Notes: generated by a model from the sequence alone, not told the origin. A stretch of DNA of 64,000 nucleotides from Rhyacichthys aspro (GCA_036850595.1 CM072158.1:7951422-8015421); one strand, 5' to 3'. Shown: positions 36,775-50,354, counted from the stretch's first letter. A program made the numbers and translations.

Positions 36775-37190
36775 GTTGTAGTACTTGATACTTGTCTTGG
36801 TTTTGAGACTTGTCTTAGGACAATTTTTCAAGGTCTAGAGTCATATCACTTTTACAGCTTGTGCCTTGGTCTTGGCATTGAGGCCATGGGATTTTAGATC
36901 AAAACAGAGTGCTTATTTATCCACTATCTTCTTGTGATTTGATGGAAACATCTACGTATCTCTAAAGGCAAGCAATAGGAACGTTGGTTGTTTTAATAAT
37001 GTAGTAATTTTTAGAATTAGTGAATCCTTCCTGCACCCAAGCATCAGCAAACCAGGCCTGAGGTGTTGAGACTGGACTTTGAATTGTTTGTTGCTGTGTT
37101 AAAGTGTATCTTTCTTGTGGCATGTGATGGTCTTTGTTTCAACCTAGTCTTAATCATTTAAAAGTTTGCTCTTGTCTTAGTTTTAGTTTA
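36775..37190. repeat. Dispersed repeat of the CTTGGTCTCGG type, copy 2 (interrupted)
   Basis: Two related blocks, about 36775-36900 (ACTTGTCTTGG, CCTTGGTCTTGG) and 37040-37190 (GAGACTGGACTTT, CTTGTCTTAG), resemble the repeat in trim46 intron 6. They are separated by unrelated AT-rich sequence. Confidence 0.35.
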
Positions 37191-40100
37191 TTCCTGGTTG
37201 TTTATAAAGACTTTCCGGATCAAACCTCATTTGTCTAGATATAAAAGAGTTCCCCTGTGAAAGCACTTCCTTGAGTGCAGAGGAGCATCTGCTTTTGATA
37301 GCGATATTAACACCTCCCATGTGTAGATGCTTAGCATTCCTTATGTAAATGCAATGTAAATCGCTGGAGTTTACCTTTTTATAGGTTTCAAAATGAAAAT
37401 CCACATATGTGTTTAATTGGACCCACATTCAGGAGAAACTGCAGGGGGATTTTCTTAAACCACAAAGGGAAAATAAGAGAAAAGTAGAAGAACTCTTTTG
37501 AGAAAAATAATAAAGAGCACTGCCTTGAAGCAAGCCAAAGCTCTTTCTTAAAGTCCTAATGCAGCAGATAAAAATACGTCCTCCAAAGGGAGCTGTAGCT
37601 CTGATCTGCCATGATATAAAAACTGAGGAATGCAGTGTAAAGCGTGAATATATGGCACAGTTCAGGCCTCCACCTCTCTTCTTTAAATCTGTAACAGATT
37701 GGGTTTAGTCTGAGTGAAGGTATGCAGCCACAACACCACATGTAGGGGTCTGTTTAATCCTTCTCTGCGTATTAAGCACACAGCATGGGCATTCTTCTAA
37801 AGACATAGCTGGAATTACCAATACATAATCTCTGCGATCATCATTCACTAGTTTGGAGTGAAAGCAAGGGGGGCGGCCATACCATCTGAACCTATAAGAG
37901 ATGTCAAATCCATACAATCCGGGAGAGACAGTGCCATCTGGAGAGCACACAGGGCCAGTCTGCTGAAAGCCTCTAAAACCAACAGTCTTAACCTAACCAC
38001 ATGTCAAAAAAACCTGATCTTGTTTATTGAAACTCAGATTTATGGTTTCTAGAGTCTTAAGTAGAATACATTGTTTAATTATGGGGAGACCTTGGTAATA
38101 ATGTGCTGAGCCAAAACAATTAGTGCGGATTTTTGAGATAAAGGTCTGCAGGAAGAGATAGTCACTACATGTAAAAATACTGTTACTATAAACTCGAAAA
38201 GTACAAGTAAGATAAGATAACTCTCAGTGGGGAAATTCAATTGTTTTAACAACTGAAATACTGAGATAGTAAAAATAGTTAGCTAAATTATTGCATGAGT
38301 GAAGGAAAGCAAAAGAAATGAATGAAAAGTCAAGAATGTTAATTAAAAAAATACTCTGTAAACGAGTAAACACATCAAAGTAATATAGTTTTAATTTTTT
38401 AGAACATATATGCATTATTGATGTGATTAGGTTCAAAGGTCTACAATACAGACGTCTAAACGCGCCTCAGGTTCTTTGCAGGAAGGGATTGAATCATAAC
38501 CAATGTTTATTCCTTTCACTCACTGTGCCCTGCCTTTAAATTCAATAACGCCGCTGTGATATTACTCTTCCAGACGTGGACGCTGCTAAAAGATTTATAC
38601 GTCTCTTCTCGTCCATCCATCCGACCCCCGAGACTCAATGGCATTAATAATACACCACTTCCTACTTTTATCACATTGATAATCTGAATTGAGGTAGAAG
38701 GGAAAAAATCAATCAGCTAAATGTTGGCTAAGAGGATTTGAGGGGCATAGCAGGGCCATCTTCTCTTGCTGTAATAAATAAGGGGTGACAGTAATGCTAG
38801 ACACAGCCCATATGGCCACATACTGTAACCTAGTGCACTGCAGAGACTGGGCTAATTCCATTTACCGTTTACTCCAGTGGAATATCCTCCTGTATTGGAT
38901 TTGTGCATCTGTGCACGGCTTCTTAGTTTAATGATGTAGACACTATTGTGTAATGGCTACACAGTTTATTGCATAACTCTGCAGTAAATCAGGTAGTAAC
39001 TGTGTTGTGATGTGGCAATAAACCCAACAGGTGCTTTCCGAAAAAAAGCAAGCCTTGATAATTAAATTGGAGCCTGATAAGAAAAATAAACAAACAAATA
39101 TTCTGCATTTGAAATATAAAAACAAACATGGAGAGTCAGAAGATTCAACCCACAGCCCTGAAGCGACTCTAGTGACATCAGAGGGTAATAAAATATATTC
39201 TGTACAGATTTCTGCAGTTTCTATTTGATTTACTAGTTTGTTTGTTTTTTTGCTTTCTAACTGCTCAAACAGGTCAGAAAAATGAACTGAAAGCTCAGCA
39301 GAAAAGTGGAAAAACCATCCTATAAATCAGTTTACAAGCTCATTGGGTGAGAACTTTAATAATGTTAACACTATTGCTAATGGATTGTTTGCAAATACAC
39401 ATTGCTACCAAGACTAGTTTTGCACACTGCTGTAACAGCAGAAATACATAATATGGAAAAAGATACACAATCTTCACAGAAATTAGTTTGTAATTTGGAT
39501 TGTAAATGAATGGCACATTTGCAGTAATAATGTCTGGACTGTATATAATGTATATAACTCTATATAATGGGAGCTGTTCACTAATGGCTTGTTAACAACA
39601 TAGCTACCAAGAAAGACCAAAACACAGCGAATAGCCCACAGTTAAAGGTGGTTGTCATTTTGAAGGCATATTACAATCCATTCACACATGGTTTGTAAAA
39701 TAGAAGATCATATAAATTTCTTCAAAATGTTCCCTGAAGTACATTAAGAGACTCCAATCTGGATACCTCATCCTTTAGAAACTTTCTTTTACTGCTCTCA
39801 ATGAAAAGGTTCAGTCATTTGGACCAATAAAATCCTCCATTTCATTTGAATGTGTGAAGTTGACCAAACGATATTGCACAGCTCTTGGCCTCGAGGTGCT
39901 ACAACTTGAAGTCTGGCGTAACTTCAGATATATGTCTATACATTCCCTTTTGTAACTTAACAACAGCGTTATTATCGTTTCCATAAAACTGAGGTGTGGA
40001 ATAGTATTTTGGCGCAACTAATGACAGAAAATTCTTAAAAATAAATGGGGTGAGCAGCTGTGAGGCCACTGCACGTGTGGTTGTAACCACAATTTCGGAT

Positions 40101-40419
40101 AGAGTTTTATGTACTCAAAAATGACACTGGAGGAACAGGATGCTGCGTATTTTAAGTGGTCCCGCTCTATGGTCAAACATGCTGAGTCGGACCTCACTGG
40201 GCCCTGTGCTGTTAAAATACCAGGCCTCTAAAAAGTGAAAGGCAAGTCAAATCCGAATGTCAACAGGGGATCTGTAAACCACACGTTTCCTGGACGGCTC
40301 TGTCAAGACCAGCTGTGCATACATCACAGTCTGCGAGACATGCAGTGAAGGACAAAAAAGTCCAAGTGGAGACAGAATTAAGGACATAAACAGAGACGTG
40401 ACAACAGATAGTATGAAAC

Positions 40420-40935
40420 ATGAAGTGTAGAAGGGGAAACATGGGATTTGATCTGCGTCAAGAGAAAAAAGCGGGCTCTGAAGTCAGACAACTCCTGTTA
40501 CCACGTCAATACTTGAGAGCTGTGCAGATGCTCTTTTGGGATGGGGTGAAAGGTTGGCAGGTGCCTGGGGGGTGGCGAGAAGCAGCAGGGTCAGATTTCA
40601 GAGAGGTCAAGAAGTGTCTGCTGTCTGAGCCTTGGTATGATCGGGGAGGGGCACAATATGGCCAGTGTCCAGCAAATAAGGAAACAAACAGGAGCGGTCT
40701 CACCTATTCAACTGCATTTATGACAAACAGCCATGTCTTTCTGGAGCGGCCGCAATCAGCTTTCAGGGCATTACCCAATGCCTACCTCAAATCCATAATC
40801 CTCGAATCCTTGACCTTTTGCGTTTTCGACATAAAGTCAATGGCAGCCACATTGGTGCTGACATACCTACTGTATATTTGTGTGATTGCTGCTGTGCTAA
40901 GGACAAAGCATCTCTACGCCCAAAATAAAATGTAG
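40420..40935 (+). other. Isolated 171-codon open reading frame, probably spurious
   Basis: ATG to TAG without interruption, encoding a basic N-terminal half and one hydrophobic segment near residues 144-161 (LVLTYLLYICVIAAVL). I recognise no family. There is no clear promoter, and the composition matches the surrounding non-coding DNA. An unspliced protein gene, a retrocopy remnant and chance are all possible; chance is most likely. Confidence 0.12.
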
Positions 40936-43900
40936 TCACGTCACTTTTGGCCTGACGTATATTGATTATTTGAGTAATTAAATTCTGGCACGTTTTTAGT
41001 TTGTAGGGCTGTAATTAGTTTGTAAAATCAATTGACATCAGTGGGCCGACGCCACGTGATAGCTCTGACCACTCCAAGCTACCACGGCTAATCTAGTGGA
41101 ACAAGGAAGGACGTCGTCAGCATAATGAGAGTCCAACGGCACTATCTTGTATGCAGCCAGTGAAGCTTGCATCCATTGACTGGATTTAATGAATTTTGTA
41201 TGTAACTTTGTGTTCAGTTTGGCTATCTACAGCATGTTCTCCAGGGGCGCTCATTAGAAAACTGCTGCGCATTGATGAAGCGCCCAGTGTTTGTCTTGAA
41301 ATCAATATGCTATTTGCAAATTATAACAGCCTCCCATCAAATTGATACAGAGGTGGAATTGAGATTAAGTTTGCTTTTGCAAGATCACCTCTTACAAAAC
41401 AATATTCATATTCCCCTTCCTCCCATCATCATCTATTATGTAAACACAAGATGAGGTCAGTTTATTCCAGTCTAGACATGTAGCCCTACATCTTCGCGCC
41501 TTGCTGCTTGCACCGCGCTGACCCACATTAATACATTTATAATCAATACCTCCTCGGGTCCCTGTACGCACACACTTGCCTATCAGATGTTGAAGGAAAT
41601 TGTGCAGTCCAATTTAAAATGGCCCAAGGGGAACTTTCATAACCATGTGCCAATTAGTTCCACTGTCAATAACGGTAATGCTAAAGGACAGTGTGTTCTG
41701 GGCTGATAGCCGCACATGGACAGAGGGACGAGGGGCACATCAACGAGCCTGTTGTTCATTGTTAATGGCTGTTACACTGACAAAAACCATTTGATCAGCT
41801 GCACATATTGTGGCGACATGGTTAACGGGCTTGTGTTATGGGGGCCGAATTACATGATGCGTGAAGATAATAAGTAATGACGTCTTCAAAAGGTCACCAA
41901 ACAATGCTGTAGCGGGACAAACACAGGCCGTGTGATGAGATTCATTAGGACAGCATTGAGAGCACGGAGATGGAGAGAGAGTTGGGAGGGGGACATTCCT
42001 CCACCGTAGCCGTCACAGCAGCAGCTGAAACAGGTGTGTGTCTTTTACACAGGGCACCGAGGGCAGGACAAGTGCTATTCTCACATGGTTCAGACCGGTC
42101 ACACTTGACCGCATCGTGACCTTACACCCACTTCAGAAGCTGGCGACTTCATTAAGTGGGCCCTAAGTAGCACAGGAGTCTCACAACTATTATCTCAGCT
42201 TTTTAATACACTTACTAGCTGTCCCTAAATGATCTTGGCTCAAGGATATTTATGAGCAGCCTGTATGTCAGTGTCAGAACTTTCAAAGGCCCTGCTTGGA
42301 ATCCAGGACCCCTGATGGGACGCCCCCACCCTCTTGGACCGTCTTTGATACGTGGTCACCTCAGCTGTCTCAGAAAGCTCTTGGCTCGCTTTCAAAGTTA
42401 ACATGCATATACTCTGTTTGGTGTGGGCTTGTCCGATAATTTACGTCAACAAGACAAGACCGTCCTCATCACTGGGGGATTAATTCACATGAAAGATTGA
42501 AATGGAGACCTCACATCTTGATATTGAAACTCCAAGGTAATTGATCAAATCTATTAGAAAATAATTGGGGGTAAAGACAATTTCTATAAACATAGTGTCT
42601 ATCTCAACTTGTTGAAAAACTTGCACTTAATGTATGTTTGTATGTATATATATGTTTGATTCTTTTTTTACTGCATTTTCTGTGAATGAAATCTGACACC
42701 AATCAAGTTACTTTATTTGACTGGGAAATGTCACCTAACAAGTTTAAAACTAGAATAATAACTTCCTTTTCACCATCGTCTATTAGAAGGCCTTCCCATT
42801 AGTGTGGACAGGTATTCTCAGGGGAACGGTAAATCTAGTTAAATGTAACTTGTTCCTTGTGCTTGCTGAGCTAACAGTATGTGAATGTATAATCTTGCAC
42901 CCAATGTTTTCTGTGTGAGATGAATTAGTGAATAACTTTTTTCAATAATAATGGAGCTGACAGGTCCCCAGGCTGTACTTGAAGAAACCAGACTTTACCT
43001 GTCTGGCTAGACAGACTTGATTCATTTTTTCTAAAATAGAAATTCTTCTTTAACACTGAGGAATGAATTATGTTGGCTAGCCTCCTTTTGCTTGAGGTTG
43101 AATGTTCCTGGAAACTCAGTGACGAACTTTTACTCACTCCTTCCTTTTCCCAAGCACAGCTACAGTCTCCGGCTCAGGAAACAGGGAGTTCCTGTTGTTG
43201 AGTCCAGGCTCTTATTGTTATCTCAAACAACAATACGTCGGCTTCTACCCTCTCTCTCTTTTCTTCTTTGGGTTTTCTGGCTGCACACACTTGAAGTAGC
43301 TATTACACAATCACTATCAGAGCCCATCTTGATCCCCTATAGCTCTTTTGCACCACACATTCTTATCTAGACCTTTCACTTGACTAATATTGACAAAGCC
43401 AGAGAGATAGAGTCAACACAAATCTCCATTACCACTTTTCCTGTTTTATCTTCTCGTCTTATCTGTGCTCCTTGGGTGGAATCACACAGTCACTCCTCTT
43501 TTCTGAACTTGCGGATCAAGTATCGGCCTTTTCCATCACAAAACCCTCTTACTGTCTTCCACACATTACCTTTCCCTGCCTGCTCCGCGTTGTGGGAACC
43601 GCAGTGCAGTGCGTGGCCTATTGCACAGTTGAAGGTGTTAGGGGGATTGGAGAAAAGTCTGGATAAGCAACAGCTGGATTTAATGCACCATTAAGGTCAT
43701 TGGTTGTTCAAGCTGCACCTGCAAATCCTCTGAATTCCACCCCCCTCTTTTGTAAACCTTTCTCCCCTGTCTACTCCCTCCCGTTTAAGTTGGCCACCAT
43801 TGCTTATTATTCCCAGTCTCTTTGCTTTATTTCTTTTGCTGTGTCAGCTGTAAAAAGTGATACAAAACATCCCTTAGGCCACTTAATCTAATAAATGTTC

Positions 43901-44315
43901 TCAATCAGTAGGTTTATGCAATTATGTTGTGCTATAGTTCAACAACACTATGGAAGAGGATCAATTTATCGACCGTCTTACTCTGCTATGGTATGTTTGG
44001 ACTGATGAACCATTTTCTGATTGACCTTTTGCCCTCCTACACTCCAGCTCTTTGTCTTCATTTTCCTGAATTTTTATTACTCAGTCCACTTAATCCGCCT
44101 ATGCCATTTTACTCCAACTCCTCTGTTTAATAGTAGCTTTTCTTCCAGCTACACTATGTACAAGTGTTGGTCCAGCTTTTTAAAATGTGGCACTAGTTCA
44201 GTCATCCAAACTAATGTATATTTTTAAAGTCCAGTTTCATCACACTAACTAAATACCTTTTTTTTCTCATCTTGTAAATGTACTGAGTGTCTTCCCCTCA
44301 CTCTCTCCTTTTCAG

Positions 44316-44455
44316 CGCCGCTCCCTCCCACTCGCAGGCTGTTGTGTTGTGTCTGCCAGACCTTCTCGGCTGGAGCAGGTTTCCTGAGTCGTGCAACGGA
44401 ACATGAGCTGGCACAGAGATATACTGAGAAAAGCCGGCCCGACTGTTCCCACTGA
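44316..44455 (+). other. Orphan exon-like block
   Basis: A strong acceptor (CTCTCTCCTTTTCAG, ending 44315) is followed by GC-rich sequence. One frame is open from 44318 to TGA at 44453-44455, giving 45 residues that include CCVCQTF and end RPDCSH. The composition differs sharply from the AT-rich flanks. No upstream partner exon was found. It may be a terminal exon of an unseen transcript or a non-coding RNA exon. Confidence 0.2.
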
Positions 44456-45435
44456 GCGTCTCACTGCTGCTCGTACTACTGCTCGACCCGGGCCTGGACA
44501 CAGCGCTCACAGTGATGTATGGGATGATGCAGTGTGTCAGGGGTAATCCCAAGGGCTATCAGTTTGCAAACTAATGATTAAATCTGTCCCGGCTGCTGTG
44601 GAAGTTATGCAGGTGTAGGGCTAAAATAAACTATCCCACATTTGACATAGCTTTTCATTTTGGAAGAATATGAGTCTGTTTTGAAATGATGTTTTTGTCT
44701 TTAAAATGTATATACATTAACTGCACAGAATGATTACCCTCAAAAAAAAAAGTTGCACAATGCACGTTTCTGTGTAACCATGAAAAATATTTAGACTTTC
44801 TCCAAAAAACACAAGCCATTCTTGACAATAGAGACTCTCCTCTGGCAGTACTCATGCATACACTATCCTCATATACGCCCTTACACTGGTGCACTAAACA
44901 TAAACTCTAGTTTCCTTAAAATAACTCCATTTTGTGGGACAGAATGATGTTTATATCTCAGTGGCTCTTCACTGACCTCTTCTCTGCAGCTAAGTGACTA
45001 ATGTTTACATCTCTCTCTCCTGATTTTACCCTGGGGAGGTCTGCAAACCTTGCACCTGGACAGTTCACCACCCTGAACGAACAGGCGTGCCCCACAGCAC
45101 CTAAAGGGACGAGGAGATCTAATAAAAGCAGAGCACAGTGGCCCCTAATGAATTCGCTGTTGAATTCTTCACGTTGGAATAACATTTGCATTTGTGGATA
45201 GCTTTCAGCAAGTGCTAATGGCTATTTAATTATCAAAATTGTTTTTCTAAAATTAAGAGGATGACACCAAGGAACAGTTAGAGGTCCAGTGAGAGTTTAA
45301 AGCCCAGCTGGGAGCCTCATTAAAGGTGTTAAAACAAACAGTTTTCTCTCCCTCAGAAAACAACTGCAGATTTAAGGAATTCAGAAAGATAATTCTTTAT
45401 TTAGATAGAAAATATATGTAGGCTGAAATTGTGAA

Positions 45436-45500
45436 GTAGTAGTAGTAGTTATAATAAATAATTGCTAGAATATTTTAATAATATAATAATAATGATAATA
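45436..45500. repeat. AT-rich simple repeats (TAG)n and (AAT)n
   Basis: AGTAGTAGTAGT is followed by TAATAATA-type units. Low-complexity sequence upstream of dpm3. Confidence 0.7.
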
Positions 45501-45644
45501 AAATATTTGACTGTACCAAATATATAATATACATTAAAAAACATTAAAAGACAATATATAGCCTACATGCTTAAATTAATAAAAATATGTGTCATGTTCA
45601 CTTTGTGAATGGTACGAGTACAAATGAACCACTCACTGTATGTC

Positions 45645-45730
45645 CACGTGTAATAACTACATTTCCCATAATGCGCTGCGAGCTGTTACGTCCTAAAACG
45701 GCGCAAGGCTGATTTGGCGTTTGAAAGGAG
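45645..45730 (+). promoter_or_regulatory. dpm3 promoter and non-coding first exon
   Basis: An E-box CACGTG (45645-45650) is followed by ACTACATTTCCCATAATGC (45656-45674), a close match to the ZNF143/THAP11-type promoter motif ACTACAATTCCCAGAATGC. A short CpG-rich stretch then ends at the donor AAAGGAG|GTAAAT (45730/45731). The 5' UTR intron runs to the acceptor TTTTAG at 45964. No TATA box, consistent with a housekeeping gene. Confidence 0.6.
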
Positions 45731-46008
45731 GTAAATATCGCTTGTCTAAATCTAACTGTTTATCTTTCACATAGCCAGACATAACACCTCATTTCAACGC
45801 TTAATTGTAGGTGAATACTTTGTCGCTAACTGTTGACATCTATGAGTTTTCTCTGTCAGTTTTAATTCTGTTGCTAACGCGGTGTTATCATCAGAAGCTA
45901 GCTCGAGCCAAGCTAATTCAATCAACAAATGTAGTGACAATTAAACATCTTACCTGTGTTTTAGGGTGCTTCTAGGCTGTGTCTAAATCCCGGGGCACAT
46001 CTAACGCC

Positions 46009-46287
46009 ATGACTAAACTTGTGGAGTGGCTGCTCGGAGTGTCGCTGGTTCTTGTAGCGTGGGCTGTGGTCTCTTTCGACCTGTTGGACCTGAGTTTACC
46101 GCAGCCGTACCGAGAGGTGGCCTGGCCCATGCCCCTCTACCTGCTGGTGTCTTTCGGCTGCTACTCCCTGGCCACAGTGGGATACAGGGTGGCTACGTTC
46201 AATGACTGTGAAGAGGCGGCCAAAGAGCTTCAAGAGCAGATAAAGGAAGCCAAAGAGGACTTGAGGAAAAAGGGCTTAAAGATGTAA
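46009..46287 (+). CDS. dpm3: Dolichol-phosphate mannosyltransferase subunit 3
   Basis: DPM3 is the small ER-membrane subunit that stabilises the catalytic DPM1 in the dolichol-phosphate-mannose synthase complex, which supplies mannose for N-glycans, GPI anchors and O-mannosylation. The coding region is one uninterrupted exon of 92 residues, the same length as human DPM3. It starts MTKLVEWL and has two hydrophobic segments (about residues 8-26 and 37-55). The family signature GYRVATF and DCEEAAKEL follow, then a charged C-terminal helix used to hold DPM1. The in-frame codons upstream lie in the 5' UTR exon after the acceptor at 45964 and contain no ATG, so the MTKL start is preferred. Confidence 0.96.
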   Translation: MTKLVEWLLGVSLVLVAWAVVSFDLLDLSLPQPYREVAWPMPLYLLVSFGCYSLATVGYRVATFNDCEEAAKELQEQIKEAKEDLRKKGLKM

Positions 46288-49200
46288 AACTCTTGAAGGA
46301 CTCAAATGACTGACAGGGAAACGTGGACCTCTGATGTCCAACGCTGTGACTTTACTGAATGATATTTAGGCTGTTTGTTACTAAAGATGTGTGAATGTGA
46401 TAAAACAAAATTATAATTATTTTTTGTATAGCAGAAAATATCAATATCCTTCGTATGAATTCAGAGCTCTTGTTTACAGGCATATTTTCACAGACTGATC
46501 TGAAAATAATGTGCAGTTTTAATAGTGTGATACAGAAAAATGGCAATAGGATACTTAAGAACATAAAGGTACTATCCCAAGCAGTTAAAATCTTAAAAAA
46601 AAAACTAACCAGTTAGCAATTTTAGGACAGTTATTTATCCTTGTATGTCTCACTGATATTCTACCACTTTTTCACCATGTCTCAGCAGTAAAGGGCAATG
46701 GGTAAAAAGCCAAGAGCAAAAAGTGTTGGTAATTGTGTAACACATTTGTAATTGATTACACACAGACAAATCCATTGCAAATGTAGAATCAGTCTAGACT
46801 TCACTGTTGTTGACTGTGTCCATCAATGGGAATGTTCTGTTTTCAGCAAAGATGGACTTAGATTCTATCTGAAAAAATGTACATTCCTTTGTCCACTTCC
46901 AGACGACTACCCTATGGCTGTTCCTGGGGCGTTAATTAAATTGAACTCTATTTTCTTTCCTTTTCTCTTTCCTAAGTCCTTGTGTCTGTTGGAGAATAAG
47001 GATTTACTAAGGTCAGGTGATGCATAGACATGAATGTGTTTTATACAATTTTCCCACGTTGCCTGAGGGTTTTGTATCAAAAGCTCAAAGCTTTTTTCTG
47101 TGCAGGAGAAAAATCTCTTCTGTGCCATATTGTAGTGAAATATCCAGCATCGTTTTTTCCCACCCAGAGGTTTGCTTTACTCAGATAATGTAAGCTTTTG
47201 TAAGCTAATCTGATGTTGGCAACTGTAGTTTCTTTTGTGCTAGTCCTAAAAGCTGGCTGTGCTCATTTTCTTTTAAACAAAGCTTAGCCCAACCAAAGGT
47301 ATCATTACAGGGTTTCAAAAGCTCCCATAACTTCTGAACAAATGTAAAAGAGCTGGCAGTTTTCTATGCAAAAGCTTTGCCCATTATGCCGTCTGGCTGT
47401 GGCTCGCATCATGCCTTACAACGTCAACCCCCCGTGAATGTCTGCAAGCTGTTGCTGGAGCAGACGATGAAAGGCAACCTGTTATTTACCAGAAAATCTT
47501 CTACTTTTGGCACTTACACCAAAGGCTTCCCTCTGTCTGCAGCTATGTTCCTACTCGTACCCACATGTGAAATGGTTAATCATTTGTCTTTTTCATCATT
47601 CTCCTCAAGTCTATCTTTGAAGACATCCATCTGTGCTTTCTTACTTCCAGACAAAGGAGAAAGTCAGATAAGGCCATGCAGTATTTATAGACCACATACA
47701 GTTGAAATGAGTACTTTACTTTTAATCCTTTATGACAAACATACTGTACATGATCTTTAGCCTGCACTTAACCATCTGCATTTATATAACAAGTGTAAGT
47801 AAATGCAATCTGCTTTACTGAATAGTTAAAGCTGCCCTTTCATAAATGACCTCACCTTCTGAATTGAAACATTAAATACTCTTTATACAGCGTTCTCCAT
47901 CTTGCAGCAAATGGAAAACGTCTGCTTTTACTTTTTACACCTCCACTGACTGTTAGATAAAAAGTAATGCTAATGGTAATAGTTCCAATAAAACTGCGGT
48001 ATACAACATATGTTTAAAGTCTAAGGGTCTAAGAAATAGATCCGCCTCTGCCCTGTACTTTCATCTTATGGTTGAACTGACACCATCTAAATTTCATCTC
48101 CACTTATGGTCCCTGAAATGGGAAATTGCCACAGTTTTGCATGATATCTGCTCCTGTTTTGTGACTCGGTAGGGGAAGTATTCACAGAAAAAGATGCACC
48201 CAGGGCAGCACAGTAGCTTATATCACTGAGCCAAATCCATAATAATGATCGCATAGTAATTCTGTGCCTCTGCCTGCATACACTTTTGACTCAGAGGTGA
48301 GAGGTTTGCTTCTCAGGAGACGAAAAAACAGTGCAGCACTAACTCTGCATTTCAATGGACTTCTGCATTGTCAAGTTTTCAGAACTGCTATTATTACAGC
48401 GCATCAATTTAGCAGAGCAGACGTTATCAAGCTCTTAGCTCCTGGGTGATGGCAAGAAATAAAACAACATCAAGATGGTGATTGTGTGTGCTTTTATTTG
48501 TTTAATACGCAGTTTTACTGAAGCGTGTTAAGGTCACTGAGAGTTTAGGAAGAAAAGGAAATGTTTTGTGGTGACTAAATTATTTATTCAGTCTTGTATC
48601 ATAAAGTGGTAAGCTATGTACATTTGTGTTTGTTTGGGAAATCGTTCTAATGTGACATGGCAGTTTAGTGACTTAAAAATTCTCTAAATGGAGAACTTAA
48701 TGAGGCAGTTTTGTAGTTAGCGTCACTGTTACCACCAGCCAATGCAGAAGAATGATAGTAATGCTCCATTTTGAATAGGATACACGTTTGGTCTTTTACT
48801 TTTGTGTTCATCGGACTGGTGCACCCTTACTGACCGAACTCTTGAAACCACTGTGATACTGATCCTACTTGAGTGACACTTTTTGAAGAGCTGAGTGATT
48901 TTAGAGTGGATGCCATGTGTAGTTGGGTTGGTCCTTGTGACAAAGGCTGCTCCTAATTTGAAAACACAGAGCCATTTGTCTTCACCTGCTGCTCCAAAGT
49001 AGAGAGGTGAAAGGCATCAGATGGAGGTGCTGAGAAACCTGCAGAAGCCTAATGAGACTAGAGACCGTACGAGGTGGTGCCTACAGTGTGGCCTCGCCAA
49101 ACCCTTGGACACTATAAAAAAACATTTCCCGAGACACTCAGTGACACTGCTGGGAGCAAATCCATCTCGACAGGCTGAGAACCAGAACTGAAAAATGACG

Positions 49201-50354
49201 GGCTATGATTTTGCTGCAGAGAAAAGACAGACTTTTTTTTCTCCCCACCCACACATTTCACAGCAAAACCTCAAAACCCATCTAGACACGGACTCAGAGG
49301 AGATGGATGAAGGTTTGATATAGATACAGATTGGGTGGACGGCAGTAATGATAGGACAAGAGCATGACAAATAAACGCATGTACACAGGAAGAGAACAAA
49401 CAGTCAAAATGGAGGCAGGAGAAGTAAAAAACACAAACAGGAAACCAGAGCATGACTTGGACCAAGATGGATGACCCAGGTCTGGCAGTGGCGACGGCTG
49501 ACATCGTGTGACAGGACCTCTCTTATTTTCAGGAATGGCACCGTCCCAGAATGCACTCTTTTGGAGCCAGGGCCTTTGACACATCCACGAGAGGAGGTGC
49601 ACGGAGGTGTTTCCCTCCCATGCGCCCCCTCTGACCCTGCTTTCACCCAGAGCTTTTACAGGCACTCAGGCTTGGGAATATAAAATAGCAGTTAATCCAA
49701 GTGCCGCATAAAAGTAATGAGGCTCAAATGTCACACATAGGTCAGGCTATTGTACTGCTCGTAAACAGCTGCTTTGATACTTACTGGACTCTGGGTTCTT
49801 GTTGGAAGCTTATAAATGCTACAAATAGCTACAATAACGTTAGGTAAGCTCCCAGCGGCCCTGTAAGGCAGACGCTATCAGCTCGTCAGAGTGGGTTAAC
49901 ATATGCTAGCAGGCGCACAGGGAGCGCTCATGATGTGTCCCGTTGATAGTGAGGCCTGACTCAGCCTATAGATGTAGAGATAGACCAGCTGGCCGTGTCA
50001 GACTGAAGGCAAGGAATCTGCTGAATTCCTTTTCATTGGGTCAGATGGTCTCCTTTAGGTCTTTTAGAGTCACATGTTGTTGGCTCGATGCCTTATCTGG
50101 TGTAATAAACCTCAATCTTAACACTTTATACAGCTTTGGGTCTCGCTTTGGAAACAAATGCAGTTTACTTGGTATTGTCTCCGACTCCAAGTATTTTTAA
50201 AACCACTTTAAATCAAGACTGACCAAAACCACAACTGATTTATTTATAAGTTTTGTAATTGGTTGAAAAACTTGTAAAAACATGGTTGGAATTGTTTTAA
50301 GGTCAATTCATACCCACCTTCACACCTTGCCAGCAAACCACACCATTTTTGTTA

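Larger units (their letters stand above)
35650..44280. other. Gene-poor interval between trim46 and dpm3
   Basis: No exon of a recognised protein was found. The interval contains repeat fragments (36.78-37.19 kb), an isolated 171-codon open frame (40420-40935) and mixed-composition blocks (for example 41.2-42.2 kb) with TAATTA- and E-box-like sites that could be conserved non-coding elements. Human neighbours KRTCAP2 and MUC1 were looked for by eye and not recognised. Confidence 0.4.

Noticed and set aside
39866..39890. ATATTGCACAGCTCTTGG, sharing a miR-92 seed (miR-92b lies near TRIM46 in human)
   Set aside because: Only the seed matches, and no complementary arm was found in the flanking 80 bp, so no hairpin is supported.
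48200..48240. CAGGGCAGCACAGTAGCTTA, reminiscent of a tRNA-derived SINE head
   Set aside because: Similarity is short and degenerate, with no A/B boxes in order and no 3' tail.
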